A stretch of 64,000 nt of DNA from the NCBI RefSeq assembly GCF_033436665.1, contig NZ_JAWQFO010000001.1, positions 372,001-436,000 of the forward strand, in the 5' to 3' direction. This document shows positions 43,785 to 54,692 of this stretch, piece by piece. A program made the translations under genes and the position numbers. Each line of letters starts with the position of its first letter. Within the stretch, counting starts at the first letter, position 1. This DNA is from JAWQFO01 sp033436665 (GTDB lineage: Bacteria > Pseudomonadota > Alphaproteobacteria > Rhodobacterales > Rhodobacteraceae). Below the pieces are notes generated by a model. It was not told the origin of the DNA. It ran no database searches and saw only the letters and a program-made list of their open reading frames with translations.

Positions 43785-44999
43785 ATGCCGACCGAACGCC
43801 TGACCTTTGCCGGCCATGACGGCTCGGAGCTTGCCGCGCGGCTCGACCTGCCGGACGGACCGCACCTTGCCACGGCGCTTTTCGCGCACTGCTTCACTTG
43901 CGGCAAGGATATCCCGGCGGCGCGGCGGATATCCTCGCGCCTCGCGGCGATGGGAATCGCCGTGCTGCGCTTCGATTTCACCGGGCTGGGGCACTCGGGC
44001 GGCGAGTTCGGCAACACCGGCTTCACCTCGAACGTCGACGACCTGAAAGCAGCGGCGACGTTCTTGCGTGACCGCGGCATGGCGCCTGCTCTGCTGATCG
44101 GCCATTCGCTGGGCGGAGCGGCCGTACTGAAAGTCGCGCCGGAGATTTCCGGTGTACGCTCCGTGGCCACGATCGGGGCGCCGTTCGATCCCGGTCACGT
44201 CACGCATAATTTCGCCGAAGCCCTGCCGGAGATCGCCGATAAGGGCGATGCCGAAGTCAGCCTTGGCGGCCGCCCCTTCCGGATCACCCGCACCTTCGTC
44301 GAGGATGTCTCGCAGGCCTCGCTGAGCGACGCTGTCGGTCGGCTCAAGGCTGCGCTGATGGTTCTGCACGCGCCGCGCGATGCCGTCGTGGGGATCGAGA
44401 ACGCCTCGCAGATCTTTACGAGCGCCCGGCACCCGAAAAGCTTCGTGAGCCTCGACGACGCAGACCACCTCGTCACCCGCACCGAGGATGCCGAATACGC
44501 CGCCGAGATCATCGCCGCCTGGGCCGGGCGCTACATCGACCTCGAACCGCCCGCTCCGCCGCCGGGCGCGCCGGAAGGGGTCGTGCGGGTCTCCGAAGTC
44601 GACCGCGACGGCTTTCTGCAGGACGTCAACGCCGGTCCGACCCATCACACGCTGGCAGATGAGCCCGTCTCTTTCGGTGGCAGCAATCGCGGCATGACGC
44701 CTTACGGGTTCCTGTCGGCGGGACTTGGCGCGTGCACGTCGATGACAATAAGGATGTACGCGCGGCGCAAGGGTTGGCCGCTCGAGCATGTCTCGGTCGA
44801 CGTCTGCCACGACAAGGTTCACGCCGAGGACGCGGACGCGGACGCGCCGGAAAAGGTCGATACCTGGCGGCGGCGCATCACGCTGACCGGCGATCTCGAC
44901 CCCGAGCAACGCCAGAAGCTTCTGGAGATCGCCGACAAGTGCCCGGTGCACCGGACTCTGGAACGACGCTCGACCGTGATCACGGAACTTTTTGATTAG
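43785..44999 (+). CDS. Alpha/beta hydrolase fused to an OsmC domain
   Basis: 404 residues in two domains. Residues 1-250 or so form an alpha/beta hydrolase with nucleophile elbow GHSLGGA, an acid in HAPRDAVVG and a His in DDADHLV. Residues 265-404 or so form an OsmC/Ohr-like peroxidase with redox cysteines in GACTSMTIRMYA and DKCPVHRTLE. OsmC proteins reduce organic and lipid hydroperoxides. The hydrolase might release the peroxide or thiol-reactive group. GGGAGACC precedes ATG 43785. It lies 80 nt after dddP in the same direction, and a functional link is inference. Confidence 0.9.
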   Translation: MPTERLTFAGHDGSELAARLDLPDGPHLATALFAHCFTCGKDIPAARRISSRLAAMGIAVLRFDFTGLGHSGGEFGNTGFTSNVDDLKAAATFLRDRGMAPALLIGHSLGGAAVLKVAPEISGVRSVATIGAPFDPGHVTHNFAEALPEIADKGDAEVSLGGRPFRITRTFVEDVSQASLSDAVGRLKAALMVLHAPRDAVVGIENASQIFTSARHPKSFVSLDDADHLVTRTEDAEYAAEIIAAWAGRYIDLEPPAPPPGAPEGVVRVSEVDRDGFLQDVNAGPTHHTLADEPVSFGGSNRGMTPYGFLSAGLGACTSMTIRMYARRKGWPLEHVSVDVCHDKVHAEDADADAPEKVDTWRRRITLTGDLDPEQRQKLLEIADKCPVHRTLERRSTVITELFD

Positions 45000-45004
45000 A
45001 AAAG

Positions 45005-45036
45005 AAAAAGGCGCGGTTCGAAGACCGCGCCTTTTT
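45005..45036. terminator. Bidirectional terminator between the OsmC fusion and bioY
   Basis: AAAAAGGCGCGGT/ACCGCGCCTTTTT forms a perfect 13-bp stem with a 6-nt loop. The flanking A- and T-runs let it stop transcription from both convergent genes. Confidence 0.92.
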
Positions 45037-45056
45037 CCATTAGTTTTCCTGATCGG

Positions 45057-45665
45057 TCAGGTACGAGCGTCGCCCACCGCTTTCCAGATCGCAGGGAAGA
45101 GCAGCGCCGCCAGCGCCAGTTTCACCGCGTCAAAGGGCAGGAAGTTGACCATGCCCCACTGCATGACCCAGGCTGCGCCCTTGTCGGCGAGGAAAAGGTA
45201 GGCCATCCACGGCAGGCCGAAGGCGTAGACGATCGCGTTGCCGATCAGCATCGCGAGGGCCATGCGGCCGACCGAGCGGTCCCAGCCGCGGCGCGCCAAG
45301 GCGCCCATGACGCCGGCGGCGACGACGAAGCCCACGAGGTAGCCGCCGGTCGCGCCCAGCATGTAGCTCAGCCCGTAATTCTCGGCGCTCGACGATGTGA
45401 AGACGTTGAAGCCCAGGACGCCGATGAGAAGGTAGCCCAGCAGCGTGACCAGACCCAGCCGCATGCCGAAGGAGGCGCCGATGCTCAGCACCACGAAAGT
45501 CTGCAGCGTGGCCGGCACTGGCCAGAACGGCACCTTGATCTTGGCGGCGATGGCCAGCATCGCGATGCCCAGTACGACGAGGACCGCCTGCTTGACACGC
45601 AGGGCCGTGCCACTGCGGGGGCCGAGCGTTTCGGCCAGGACGGATCGGGAGGCGGTCATTTGCAT
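45057..45665 (-). CDS. bioY: Biotin transporter substrate-binding membrane protein BioY
   Basis: 202 residues and about six helices. KIKVPFWPVPATLQTFVVL is the conserved BioY segment, where prolines and the T-Q pair line the biotin pocket. GATGGYLVGFVVAA is a second family motif. It is the S-component of an ECF transporter. No bioM or bioN is adjacent, so it either works alone, as some alphaproteobacterial BioY proteins do, or shares an ECF module encoded elsewhere. AAGGAG precedes ATG 45665 by 11 nt. No riboswitch or BirA box was recognised upstream. Confidence 0.92.
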   Translation of the reverse strand: MQMTASRSVLAETLGPRSGTALRVKQAVLVVLGIAMLAIAAKIKVPFWPVPATLQTFVVLSIGASFGMRLGLVTLLGYLLIGVLGFNVFTSSSAENYGLSYMLGATGGYLVGFVVAAGVMGALARRGWDRSVGRMALAMLIGNAIVYAFGLPWMAYLFLADKGAAWVMQWGMVNFLPFDAVKLALAALLFPAIWKAVGDART

Positions 45666-45734
45666 CGCGTCAGAACTCCTTGACGATGGATTTCCATCTG
45701 AATGCCGCAGGTGCGAGCCTCGTTCAAGTCCCGA

Positions 45735-46193
45735 TCACGTCCAGGGTTCGTAAACGCTGTGCATGCGGTAGTCCTTGCGCGGCCCGGTCACCGTCCAATC
45801 AACGCTGAAAACCGGCCAGTCGTCGAAGGCGTAGCGCACGGCGTAGCGGTCCGGGTCGCACCAGTGCTCGGTCTCGCCCCCGAAGACCGGGACCTTGTGG
45901 AAGAACCGGCCGTCGCTGAACCAGACGCTGAGATCCTGTTTCCATAGGTACTGGCGCTCGGCCCGCATCGGCTTTTGACCGGGAATGCGCAGCACGCCGG
46001 TTTCGACATAGGTGAAGTCCGCGCCATCCGGGATCCACACCGCCTCCCCCTCGAACAGGGCATCCGGCCCTTCGGCGTGAAAGATCTGCCGGTCGAGCCG
46101 CCAGTGTCCTTCGAATTCGTCCAGATGCCGAGCCGCGCGAAGCAGTGTGCTTTCCTTTCCGGAGAAATGCGTGTCTGAAAAAAACCGACTCAT
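45735..46193 (-). CDS. DUF6314-like beta-barrel protein
   Basis: 152 residues. The pattern DEFEGHWRLDRQI, FEGEAVW, YVETGVLRI, AERQYLWKQ, VWFSDGRFFHKV and YAVRYAFDDWP suggests an antiparallel barrel like the lipocalin or calycin fold. It fits the uncharacterised DUF6314 group, assigned from memory. No signal peptide is visible, so it should be cytoplasmic. A role in binding a small ligand is only suggested by the fold. It lies 69 nt upstream of bioY on the same strand. Confidence 0.65.
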   Translation of the reverse strand: MSRFFSDTHFSGKESTLLRAARHLDEFEGHWRLDRQIFHAEGPDALFEGEAVWIPDGADFTYVETGVLRIPGQKPMRAERQYLWKQDLSVWFSDGRFFHKVPVFGGETEHWCDPDRYAVRYAFDDWPVFSVDWTVTGPRKDYRMHSVYEPWT

Positions 46194-46318
46194 GGGGCCG
46201 GTTCAGCGAGAGTGAGCGCCCGAAAGCACCGGGTTGCTCCCGCCGCCTTGCCGGCCCCCGCACGACAGTCTAAGAGCCAGCCAACCCTCAGAACAATACC
46301 CAACCGCACGAGGTGCCG

Positions 46319-47623
46319 ATGATCCCCCGCTATTCCCGCCCCGACATGGTCGCGATCTGGTCACCCGAGACCAAGTTCCGAATCTGGTACGAGATCGAGG
46401 CCCATGCCTGCGACGCGATGGCCGATCTGGGCGTGATCCCGCGCGAGAATGCCGAAGCCGTCTGGAAAGCGAAGGATGTAGAGTTCGACGTCGCGCGCAT
46501 CGACGAGATCGAGGCGGTGACCAAGCATGACGTCATCGCCTTCCTGACCCATCTTGCAGAGCATGTCGGCAGCGACGAGGCGCGCTTCGTGCATCAGGGG
46601 ATGACGTCGTCAGACGTGCTCGACACCTGCTTCAACGTCCAGCTCAGCCGCGCCGCCGACATCCTGATCGCGGACATGGAAGGCCTGCTCGCGGCGCTCA
46701 AGCGCCGGGCGCTCGAGCACAAGGACACCGTGCGCATCGGACGCAGCCACGGCATCCATGCCGAACCGACGACCATGGGCCTGACCTTCGCGCGGTTCTA
46801 CGCCGAGATGGACCGGAACCTGCGCCGCCTGAAAACCGCGCGCGAGGAGATCGCAACCGGGGCCATTTCGGGCGCGGTCGGCACCTTCGCCAACATCGAT
46901 CCCGCGGTCGAGGAGCATGTCTGCGAGAAGCTGGGGCTGCGGCCCGAGCCGATCTCGACCCAGGTGATCCCGCGCGACCGTCACGCGGCTTTCTTTGCGG
47001 CCCTGGGTGTGGTGGCGAGCAGCATCGAGAACATCGCCACCGAAATCCGGCACATGCAGCGCACCGAGGTGCTGGAAGCCGAGGAGTTCTTCTCGGCCGG
47101 CCAGAAGGGTTCGTCGGCGATGCCGCACAAGCGCAACCCGGTGCTGACCGAGAACCTGACCGGTCTCGCGCGGCTGGTGCGCATGGCCGTGGTGCCGGCA
47201 CTGGAGAACGTGGCACTCTGGCACGAGCGCGACATCTCGCACTCGTCGGTCGAGCGCAACATCGGGCCCGACACCACGATCACGCTGGACTTTGCGCTGG
47301 CGCGGCTCACGACTGTCGTCGACAAGCTGGTGATCTATCCCGAGAACATGCTGGCCAACATGAACAAGTTCCGCGGCCTCGTGATGTCGCAGCGCGTGCT
47401 GCTGGCGCTCACCCAGGCCGGGGTCAGCCGCGAGGACGCCTATCGTCTCGTACAGCGCAACGCGATGAAGGTCTGGGAAGAGGGCAAGGACTTCAAGACC
47501 GAGCTTCTGGGCGACGCCGAGGTGACCGCGGCGCTCAGTGCGGAGGAAATCGAGGAAAAGTTCGATCTCGGCTATCACACCAAGCATGTCGACACGATCT
47601 TTGCCCGGGTCTTCGGCACCTGA
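46319..47623 (+). CDS. purB: Adenylosuccinate lyase
   Basis: 434 residues, normal length. The fumarase/aspartase signature is GSSAMPHKRNP, the catalytic His in GRSHGIHAEPTT is present, and TSSDVLDTCFN binds substrate. It acts twice in purine synthesis, releasing fumarate from SAICAR and from adenylosuccinate. ATG 46319 begins IPRYSRPDM, the usual N-terminus. A GTG at 46313 is a possible alternative. It forms a single-gene unit. Confidence 0.95.
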   Translation: MIPRYSRPDMVAIWSPETKFRIWYEIEAHACDAMADLGVIPRENAEAVWKAKDVEFDVARIDEIEAVTKHDVIAFLTHLAEHVGSDEARFVHQGMTSSDVLDTCFNVQLSRAADILIADMEGLLAALKRRALEHKDTVRIGRSHGIHAEPTTMGLTFARFYAEMDRNLRRLKTAREEIATGAISGAVGTFANIDPAVEEHVCEKLGLRPEPISTQVIPRDRHAAFFAALGVVASSIENIATEIRHMQRTEVLEAEEFFSAGQKGSSAMPHKRNPVLTENLTGLARLVRMAVVPALENVALWHERDISHSSVERNIGPDTTITLDFALARLTTVVDKLVIYPENMLANMNKFRGLVMSQRVLLALTQAGVSREDAYRLVQRNAMKVWEEGKDFKTELLGDAEVTAALSAEEIEEKFDLGYHTKHVDTIFARVFGT

Positions 47624-47665
47624 TCGCGCTCACGCCATGCGTCCGCGCGAAATCGACCACGGCAG

Positions 47666-47693
47666 TTGACGCAAGGTCATGCCCTGCTAGGCT
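47666..47693 (+). promoter_or_regulatory. Sigma-70-type promoter candidate for the 51-residue peptide gene
   Basis: TTGACG (47666-47671) and TAGGCT (47688-47693) are separated by 16 nt, 34 nt upstream of the ATG. The -35 is near consensus and the -10 is moderate. Confidence 0.5.
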
Positions 47694-47727
47694 TCAGGGT
47701 ACGAGAACCATGAGAAGGAGACTTGCA

Positions 47728-47883
47728 ATGACCATGAGGACACTCGCCGTGTCGCTTGCGCTCTCCCTGGCACCGCTGGTGGCCCAGGCGGAATGCTTCG
47801 GCCATGAACGGCAGGTCATGAACTGCGCGGACGGTACCGTGTACGACGCGAACACCGGAACCTGCGTCGACGTAAACACCTGA
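47728..47883 (+). CDS. 51-residue exported cysteine-containing peptide
   Basis: 51 residues. A clean signal sequence, RTLAVSLALSLAPLVAQA, should be cut near residue 21, leaving a mature peptide of about 30 residues that begins ECFGHERQVMNC. It has three cysteines (23, 33 and 46) and the motif NCADGTVYDANTGTC, similar in spacing to small chitin-binding or disulfide-rich peptides. An odd Cys count suggests dimer formation or metal binding. AAGGAG lies 8 nt before the ATG, a promoter candidate precedes it and a terminator follows, so it looks like a complete, well expressed unit. Function is unknown. Confidence 0.75.
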   Translation: MTMRTLAVSLALSLAPLVAQAECFGHERQVMNCADGTVYDANTGTCVDVNT

Positions 47884-47939
47884 GCGCGGGCAATCGGGTC
47901 GGGTGAAACAGGCCCGACCCTGATGCCTGACCAAGAACG

Positions 47940-47963
47940 AGGCGCGCCGTCTGGCGCGCCTTT
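47940..47963 (+). terminator. Terminator after the 51-residue peptide gene
   Basis: AGGCGCGCC/GGCGCGCCT forms a perfect 9-bp stem with the tetraloop GTCT and is followed by TT, 57 nt past the stop. Confidence 0.75.
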
Positions 47964-48029
47964 GTCGTTGCGAAGCTGTACCGTGCGAGAGGATTTGCAG
48001 GAAACGCTCGGCGGTCGAGACGGCGGAAC

Positions 48030-48084
48030 GAGGGGGCTGTCTGCCCCCTCGCGCTCCCCCGAGGATATTTGAGAACCAGAGAAA
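48030..48084. repeat. Intergenic repeat, copy 1
   Basis: GAGGGGGC/GCCCCCTC (48030-48050) is a perfect 8-bp hairpin followed by CGCTCCCCCGAGGATATTT and GAGAACCAGAGA. The GGATATTT...GAACCAGAGA part recurs at 54705-54726. I recall similar elements in many Rhodobacteraceae intergenic regions. They may act as terminators or as repetitive extragenic elements. Confidence 0.6.
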
Positions 48085-48206
48085 TGCAGGATACCGCGCG
48101 CATTCGTCGTTCTGTGCGAGAAGATGTTGTACGCGCACCAGCGTGTTGCGCCAATCTTTACCATTGCCTGCGAGAAGGTGCGGGTAGTTTTCGGAAGGTG
48201 GGCAAG

Positions 48207-49280
48207 ATGACCGACATGGTCCCCATGGCACCGTTTCCGGCCTTGCCGGGTGCGGAAGAAACCGCTCCTCCCCCGGTCAGCCTCAGCCGCCGGGCCAAGG
48301 CGGCCATCGTCGTTCGGCTGCTGATCAACGAAGGCGCCGATATTCCACTCGAGGATCTCCCCGAAGAGCTGCAGGCAGAGCTGACCAAGCAGATGGGGGC
48401 GATGCGCCTCGTCGACCGCAACACGCTGGCCAGCGTCATCGGCGAATTTGCCGACGAACTCGAGGCGGTCGGATTGTCATTCCCGGGCGGCATCGCCGGC
48501 GCGCTCGATGCGCTCGATGGGCGCATCTCGCACCAGACCGCGGAGCGACTGCGCAAGGAGGCCGGCGTGCGCCGCTATGGCGATCCCTGGGCACGCTTGT
48601 GCGAACTTGGGGCGGACAAGCTGCTTCCGGTCCTCGAGACGGAAAGCGTGGAGGTCGCCGCAGTGCTGCTGTCGAAACTGTCCGTGCCCCGCGCCGCCGA
48701 GCTTCTGGGCAGGCTGCCCGGCCCGCGGGCACGCCGGATCACCTATGCCGTCAGCCTGACCAGTGCCGTCAGCCCCGATGCGGTGGACCGGATCGGTCTC
48801 GCGCTGGCGATGCAGCTTGATGCCGCCCCCAAGGCCGCCTTTGCCGATGGTCCCGTAAAGCGCCTCGGGGCAATCCTGAACTCGACGCGGTCGAATACTC
48901 GCGACGAGGTTCTCGAAGGGCTAGACGAAGCCGACCGGGGGTTTGCAGACGAGGTCCGCAAGGCGATCTTCACCTTCGCAAACATCCCGCAGCGCATCGC
49001 CGCCCGGGACATTCCGCGTATTGCCCGCGACATCGACCAGGCAGAGCTTGTCACCGCTCTGGCCGGAGCGCCTGCGGCCGGACTCGGCGCCGCCGCCGAG
49101 TTCATCCTCGAGAACATGGCCGGCCGGATGGCCGACCAGTTGCGCGAGGAGATTGAAGAGCGCGGCACGGTCAAGCCGTCCGAGTTCGAGGAAGCAACCA
49201 CAGCCCTGGTCCAGCGGATCCGCGATCTCGAGGCCTCCGGTGACCTTCTGCTGATCGTCGAGGAGGAGGACGCTGACTGA
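48207..49280 (+). CDS. fliG: Flagellar motor switch protein FliG
   Basis: 357 residues, full length. The N-terminal domain starts SLSRRAKAAIVVRLLINEGA. The C-terminal domain aligns with E. coli FliG through FTFANI, ENMAGRMADQLREEIEERG, where the torque-helix charges are Arg, Glu-Glu and Arg (Asp-Asp in E. coli is Glu-Glu here). It links the MS ring to the switch complex and interacts with the stator. The start at ATG 48207 follows GGTGGGC. No other flagellar gene is within the window, so this copy is separated from any flagellar cluster, or that cluster lies beyond it. Confidence 0.82.
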   Translation: MTDMVPMAPFPALPGAEETAPPPVSLSRRAKAAIVVRLLINEGADIPLEDLPEELQAELTKQMGAMRLVDRNTLASVIGEFADELEAVGLSFPGGIAGALDALDGRISHQTAERLRKEAGVRRYGDPWARLCELGADKLLPVLETESVEVAAVLLSKLSVPRAAELLGRLPGPRARRITYAVSLTSAVSPDAVDRIGLALAMQLDAAPKAAFADGPVKRLGAILNSTRSNTRDEVLEGLDEADRGFADEVRKAIFTFANIPQRIAARDIPRIARDIDQAELVTALAGAPAAGLGAAAEFILENMAGRMADQLREEIEERGTVKPSEFEEATTALVQRIRDLEASGDLLLIVEEEDAD

Positions 49281-50017
49281 CCGGGGGTCGGTTCAAGGTG
49301 GCGCGGTGCGGGTCTGGCGATCCGGAGCGGGCCGAAAGTCCGGTGCTGTCGCAAAAAAAATGGCACAGTCACGAGTTATCCAGTTCCTCCTTTCCTGGGC
49401 GCGGGCCATGCCAGGCAGCCACCTGCTTTCGTCGCGAGACTGCGCGACCTGCAGGATGGCACCAATCCCGGGCTGACGCGGCCCGTGTTTTGTGTCGACT
49501 GCCTGCGCCGTCCGTCCTGTGCCGGTACCCGGCCGTTCCAGCCAGGCAGAACTGGCCGGGTGAGGAATGCAGCTGGTCTATGCAGGCGATCGGCTTGAAA
49601 CCGCGCTTGTGCGCCGCAGACAATCGGGATTCGGTCGGCGTGAGAAACGATCCGGGCGTCGTCGGCCGGTGAGATAACAGCGCGACCCGAGGTCAGGTGC
49701 GCGTTCTAAGGAAATCCGGTCCAATACAACTGGGTAAAGCGGGGTTCGCGCCCTTCGCCGCAGATGGACACCGATTGCCCGCGCAGGAAGGCAGCATTTC
49801 GCGCCGAGACCGGTCCGACACCATAGGAGGCAGCTGCACGAAACCGGCCCGGAACCATTCGGCGCGCCGCGCCAGAGTGGCCGGACGACTTGCATGTGCC
49901 AATGACGACCTTGGCCGGTCTTGCCCGGCAGCGCCGTGGCCGCTAGGTCTTCGGGGGCGATCGGTGCGGTGCGCCGGGCCACAGTCGCGCGAGGACCAGT
50001 CAGCAATCGGGGCGGCC
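49281..50017. other. Large non-coding stretch between fliG and the acyltransferase gene
   Basis: 737 nt in which I can support no gene on either strand. The longest open frames give Arg, Pro and Ser-rich products without family signatures. It contains an A8 run (about 49350), but the TGGCAC after it lacks the GC element of a sigma-54 promoter. It may hold a decayed gene or a small RNA. Confidence 0.5.
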
Positions 50018-50917
50018 GTGCCGAAAACAGACGAGACCACAGGCAGACGCGCGGGCCATTACCTCAGCAACCTCGTCGTCGTCGGCGTGATCCGGCTGGC
50101 ACTCGCCCTGCCCTACGCAACCCGGGTCGCCTTCGTCGGGCGCGTCATGCGCCACGTCATCGGGCCGCTGGCCGGGTATCGGCGCCGCGCCCTGATGAAT
50201 CTCAAGCTGATCTGGCCCGAGAGGCCCGACGCCGAACGCCGGGCCATCGCCGAAAACTGCCTCGACAACATGGGGCGCAGCTTCATCGAGAACTATTCCA
50301 GCGCGGAATTTCCGGTCCGCATGGCTGACCTGCCGCTGGAAGGCCCGGGGGTCGCAGCGCTCGAGTCCGCGGCGCGCGAGAAGCGGCCGGTGATCCTGGT
50401 GACCGGGCATTACGGGAACTACGAGGCCGTGCGCGCGGCGCTGGTCGGGCGCGGCTTCGATGTGGGCGGGCTCTACCGCAACATGGCGAATCCCTACTTC
50501 AACGACCATTACGTCCAGACGATGCAGGCCTTCGGCGGTCCGGTCTTCCCGCAGGGCCGCAGCGGCACCGCGGGGTTCGTCCGGCACCTCAAGAGCGGCG
50601 GCCAGCTGGTGCTGCTTTTCGACCAGCATGTGTTTCGCGCGCCGCTGTTCGATTTTCTCGGCCAGCCGGCCAACACCGCCATGTCGGCAGCCGAACTCGC
50701 GCTGCGCTATGACGCGCGCCTGATCCCGTTCTACGGCATTCGCCAGCCCGACGGTCTGAGCTTTCGCGGGGTCCTTGAAGCACCGGTGCCGCACAGTGAT
50801 CCGGTGACGATGACCCAGGCGATGACCGACAGTCTCGCGGCGCGTGTCCGCGCGGATCCCGCGCAATGGTTCTGGGTGCACAGGCGCTGGCGGCCCGCCG
50901 GAAAGAAACCGGGCTAG
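50018..50917 (+). CDS. LpxL/HtrB-like lysophospholipid acyltransferase
   Basis: 299 residues from the proposed GTG start at 50018 (GGGGCGG upstream), which leaves the usual N-terminal helix VVVGVIRLALALPYATRVAF. The catalytic motif is TGHYGNYEA, an HX4E form of the HX4D/E motif. DQHVFRAPLFDFLGQPANT is the conserved substrate block of the family (PF03279). Members add late acyl chains to lipid A or acylate ornithine lipids. Which lipid is used here is not shown. The upstream open frame to 49697 is compositionally odd and was not used. Its TAG stop shares CTAG with the convergent gene. Confidence 0.82.
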   Translation: MPKTDETTGRRAGHYLSNLVVVGVIRLALALPYATRVAFVGRVMRHVIGPLAGYRRRALMNLKLIWPERPDAERRAIAENCLDNMGRSFIENYSSAEFPVRMADLPLEGPGVAALESAAREKRPVILVTGHYGNYEAVRAALVGRGFDVGGLYRNMANPYFNDHYVQTMQAFGGPVFPQGRSGTAGFVRHLKSGGQLVLLFDQHVFRAPLFDFLGQPANTAMSAAELALRYDARLIPFYGIRQPDGLSFRGVLEAPVPHSDPVTMTQAMTDSLAARVRADPAQWFWVHRRWRPAGKKPG

Positions 50918-51609
50918 CGCGCCTCGGCCGCGGCCAGGATCGGGCCATTGCCCGCCACCTGGATCAGCACCACCACTGGCAGCTCTCCGGCGGCTTCTGC
51001 CTCCATTTCGAGCGGTGCGGCCCCGTCCCACTGCCCGAGCACCGTCCAGCCTTCGGTCACGTTGACGTATTCGATGGACTTGCCCGCGTTCTCGCCCCGC
51101 GTGATATGCGCCGCCCGTTTCGGGGCGTAGCGCACCAGATGAACATCCATCGCGTCGGAGAGGTCCGCGACAGGCGTGGCGAGGATCATGACTCGCGCGC
51201 CGTCGCGTTCGAGGTCGAGCGAGACCTTCGCCGGTTGCGCCATGTGTTTCTCGATGGCCTTTTCGAGTTTCGCCGCTCTTGCGCCGACGATATCCGTCTC
51301 GCCGTTGACGATCATCTGCGGCGTGTAGATCGAATGGCGCCCCGCGAGCATCGCGTATTGCTTCTGGCGCGTGGTATAGCGCGGATCGGCGAACTCGTCT
51401 TTCCAGCCGATGTAATCCCAGTAGTCGACATGCAGCGACAGCGCGATCACGTCATTGCGTTCTGCAAGCGCGCCGAGGATCGCATCCGCCGGCGGGCAGC
51501 TCGAACAGCCCTGCGAGGTGAAGAGTTCCACCACCACCGGCGCATTCTCTGCCGATACCGGCGCGGACAGCATGCAGAGCGCCGCGCAGGCCTGCAGTAA
51601 ACGTTTCAT
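50914..51609 (-). CDS. DUF1223 thioredoxin-fold periplasmic protein
   Basis: 231 residues. A signal peptide, LLQACAALCMLSAPVSA, precedes VVVELFTSQGCSSCPPAD, the DUF1223 signature with a CxxC redox pair. HVDYWDYIGWKDEFADP and YTPQMIVNG are also characteristic. The cis-Pro in YTPQ fits a thioredoxin fold. The family is widespread in alphaproteobacteria and uncharacterised. A periplasmic thiol-disulfide function is inferred. The start at ATG 51609 is fixed by the signal peptide. It diverges from acnA across 224 nt. Confidence 0.88.
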   Translation of the reverse strand: MKRLLQACAALCMLSAPVSAENAPVVVELFTSQGCSSCPPADAILGALAERNDVIALSLHVDYWDYIGWKDEFADPRYTTRQKQYAMLAGRHSIYTPQMIVNGETDIVGARAAKLEKAIEKHMAQPAKVSLDLERDGARVMILATPVADLSDAMDVHLVRYAPKRAAHITRGENAGKSIEYVNVTEGWTVLGQWDGAAPLEMEAEAAGELPVVVLIQVAGNGPILAAAEAR

Positions 51610-51717
51610 TTGATTCCCCGAGACGTATGCAAAAATGCCCTCCTTGCATATTGGCGCGGTCATGAAATGACCAATCAAGGTTTCTTGAAACTGCCAACCG
51701 ACAGCCTTCCAATATTC

Positions 51718-51735
51718 GGTACACAATAGTATACC
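51718..51735. promoter_or_regulatory. Inverted repeat upstream of acnA
   Basis: GGTACACAATAGTATACC is two 7-bp arms (one mismatch) around AATA, in the divergent region about 100 nt before acnA. It could be an operator for either gene. The regulator is not identified. Confidence 0.3.
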
Positions 51736-51833
51736 GCGACACGACTCATCCCGGATTTGAGTTGATCCCGCCTGCCCCATCGGGCAATGAACAGGCAAGC
51801 GACCAACAGATCTCCAGCCAAAGGAGCCATGAG

Positions 51834-54605
<2,772 letters not shown>

Positions 54606-54626
54606 TCTTCCGGCCGTCGACGCACG

Positions 54627-54654
54627 AAGCCCCGGTGGAAACGCCGGGGCTTTA
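54627..54654 (+). terminator. Terminator of acnA
   Basis: AAGCCCCGG/CCGGGGCTT, a 9-bp stem with an 8-nt loop followed by T, lies 22 nt past the acnA stop. Confidence 0.8.
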
Positions 54655-54692
54655 TGCGTTCAGGTGCATCGGTGGATCGCGGAAAAGAGTTT

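Larger units (their letters stand above)
47884..48206. other. Intergenic region before fliG
   Basis: 323 nt. It holds a hairpin (GGGTCGGG/CCCGACCC), the terminator of the peptide gene, and a copy of a repeat that recurs near acnA. The last 120 nt must contain the fliG promoter. No gene is seen. Confidence 0.6.

Noticed and set aside
45666..45734. Riboswitch or biotin operator before bioY
   Set aside because: The 69-nt region shows no inverted repeat or known regulatory motif.
49350..49375. Sigma-54 promoter at an A8-TGGCAC site
   Set aside because: TGGCAC is present but the GC element at the -12 position is absent.
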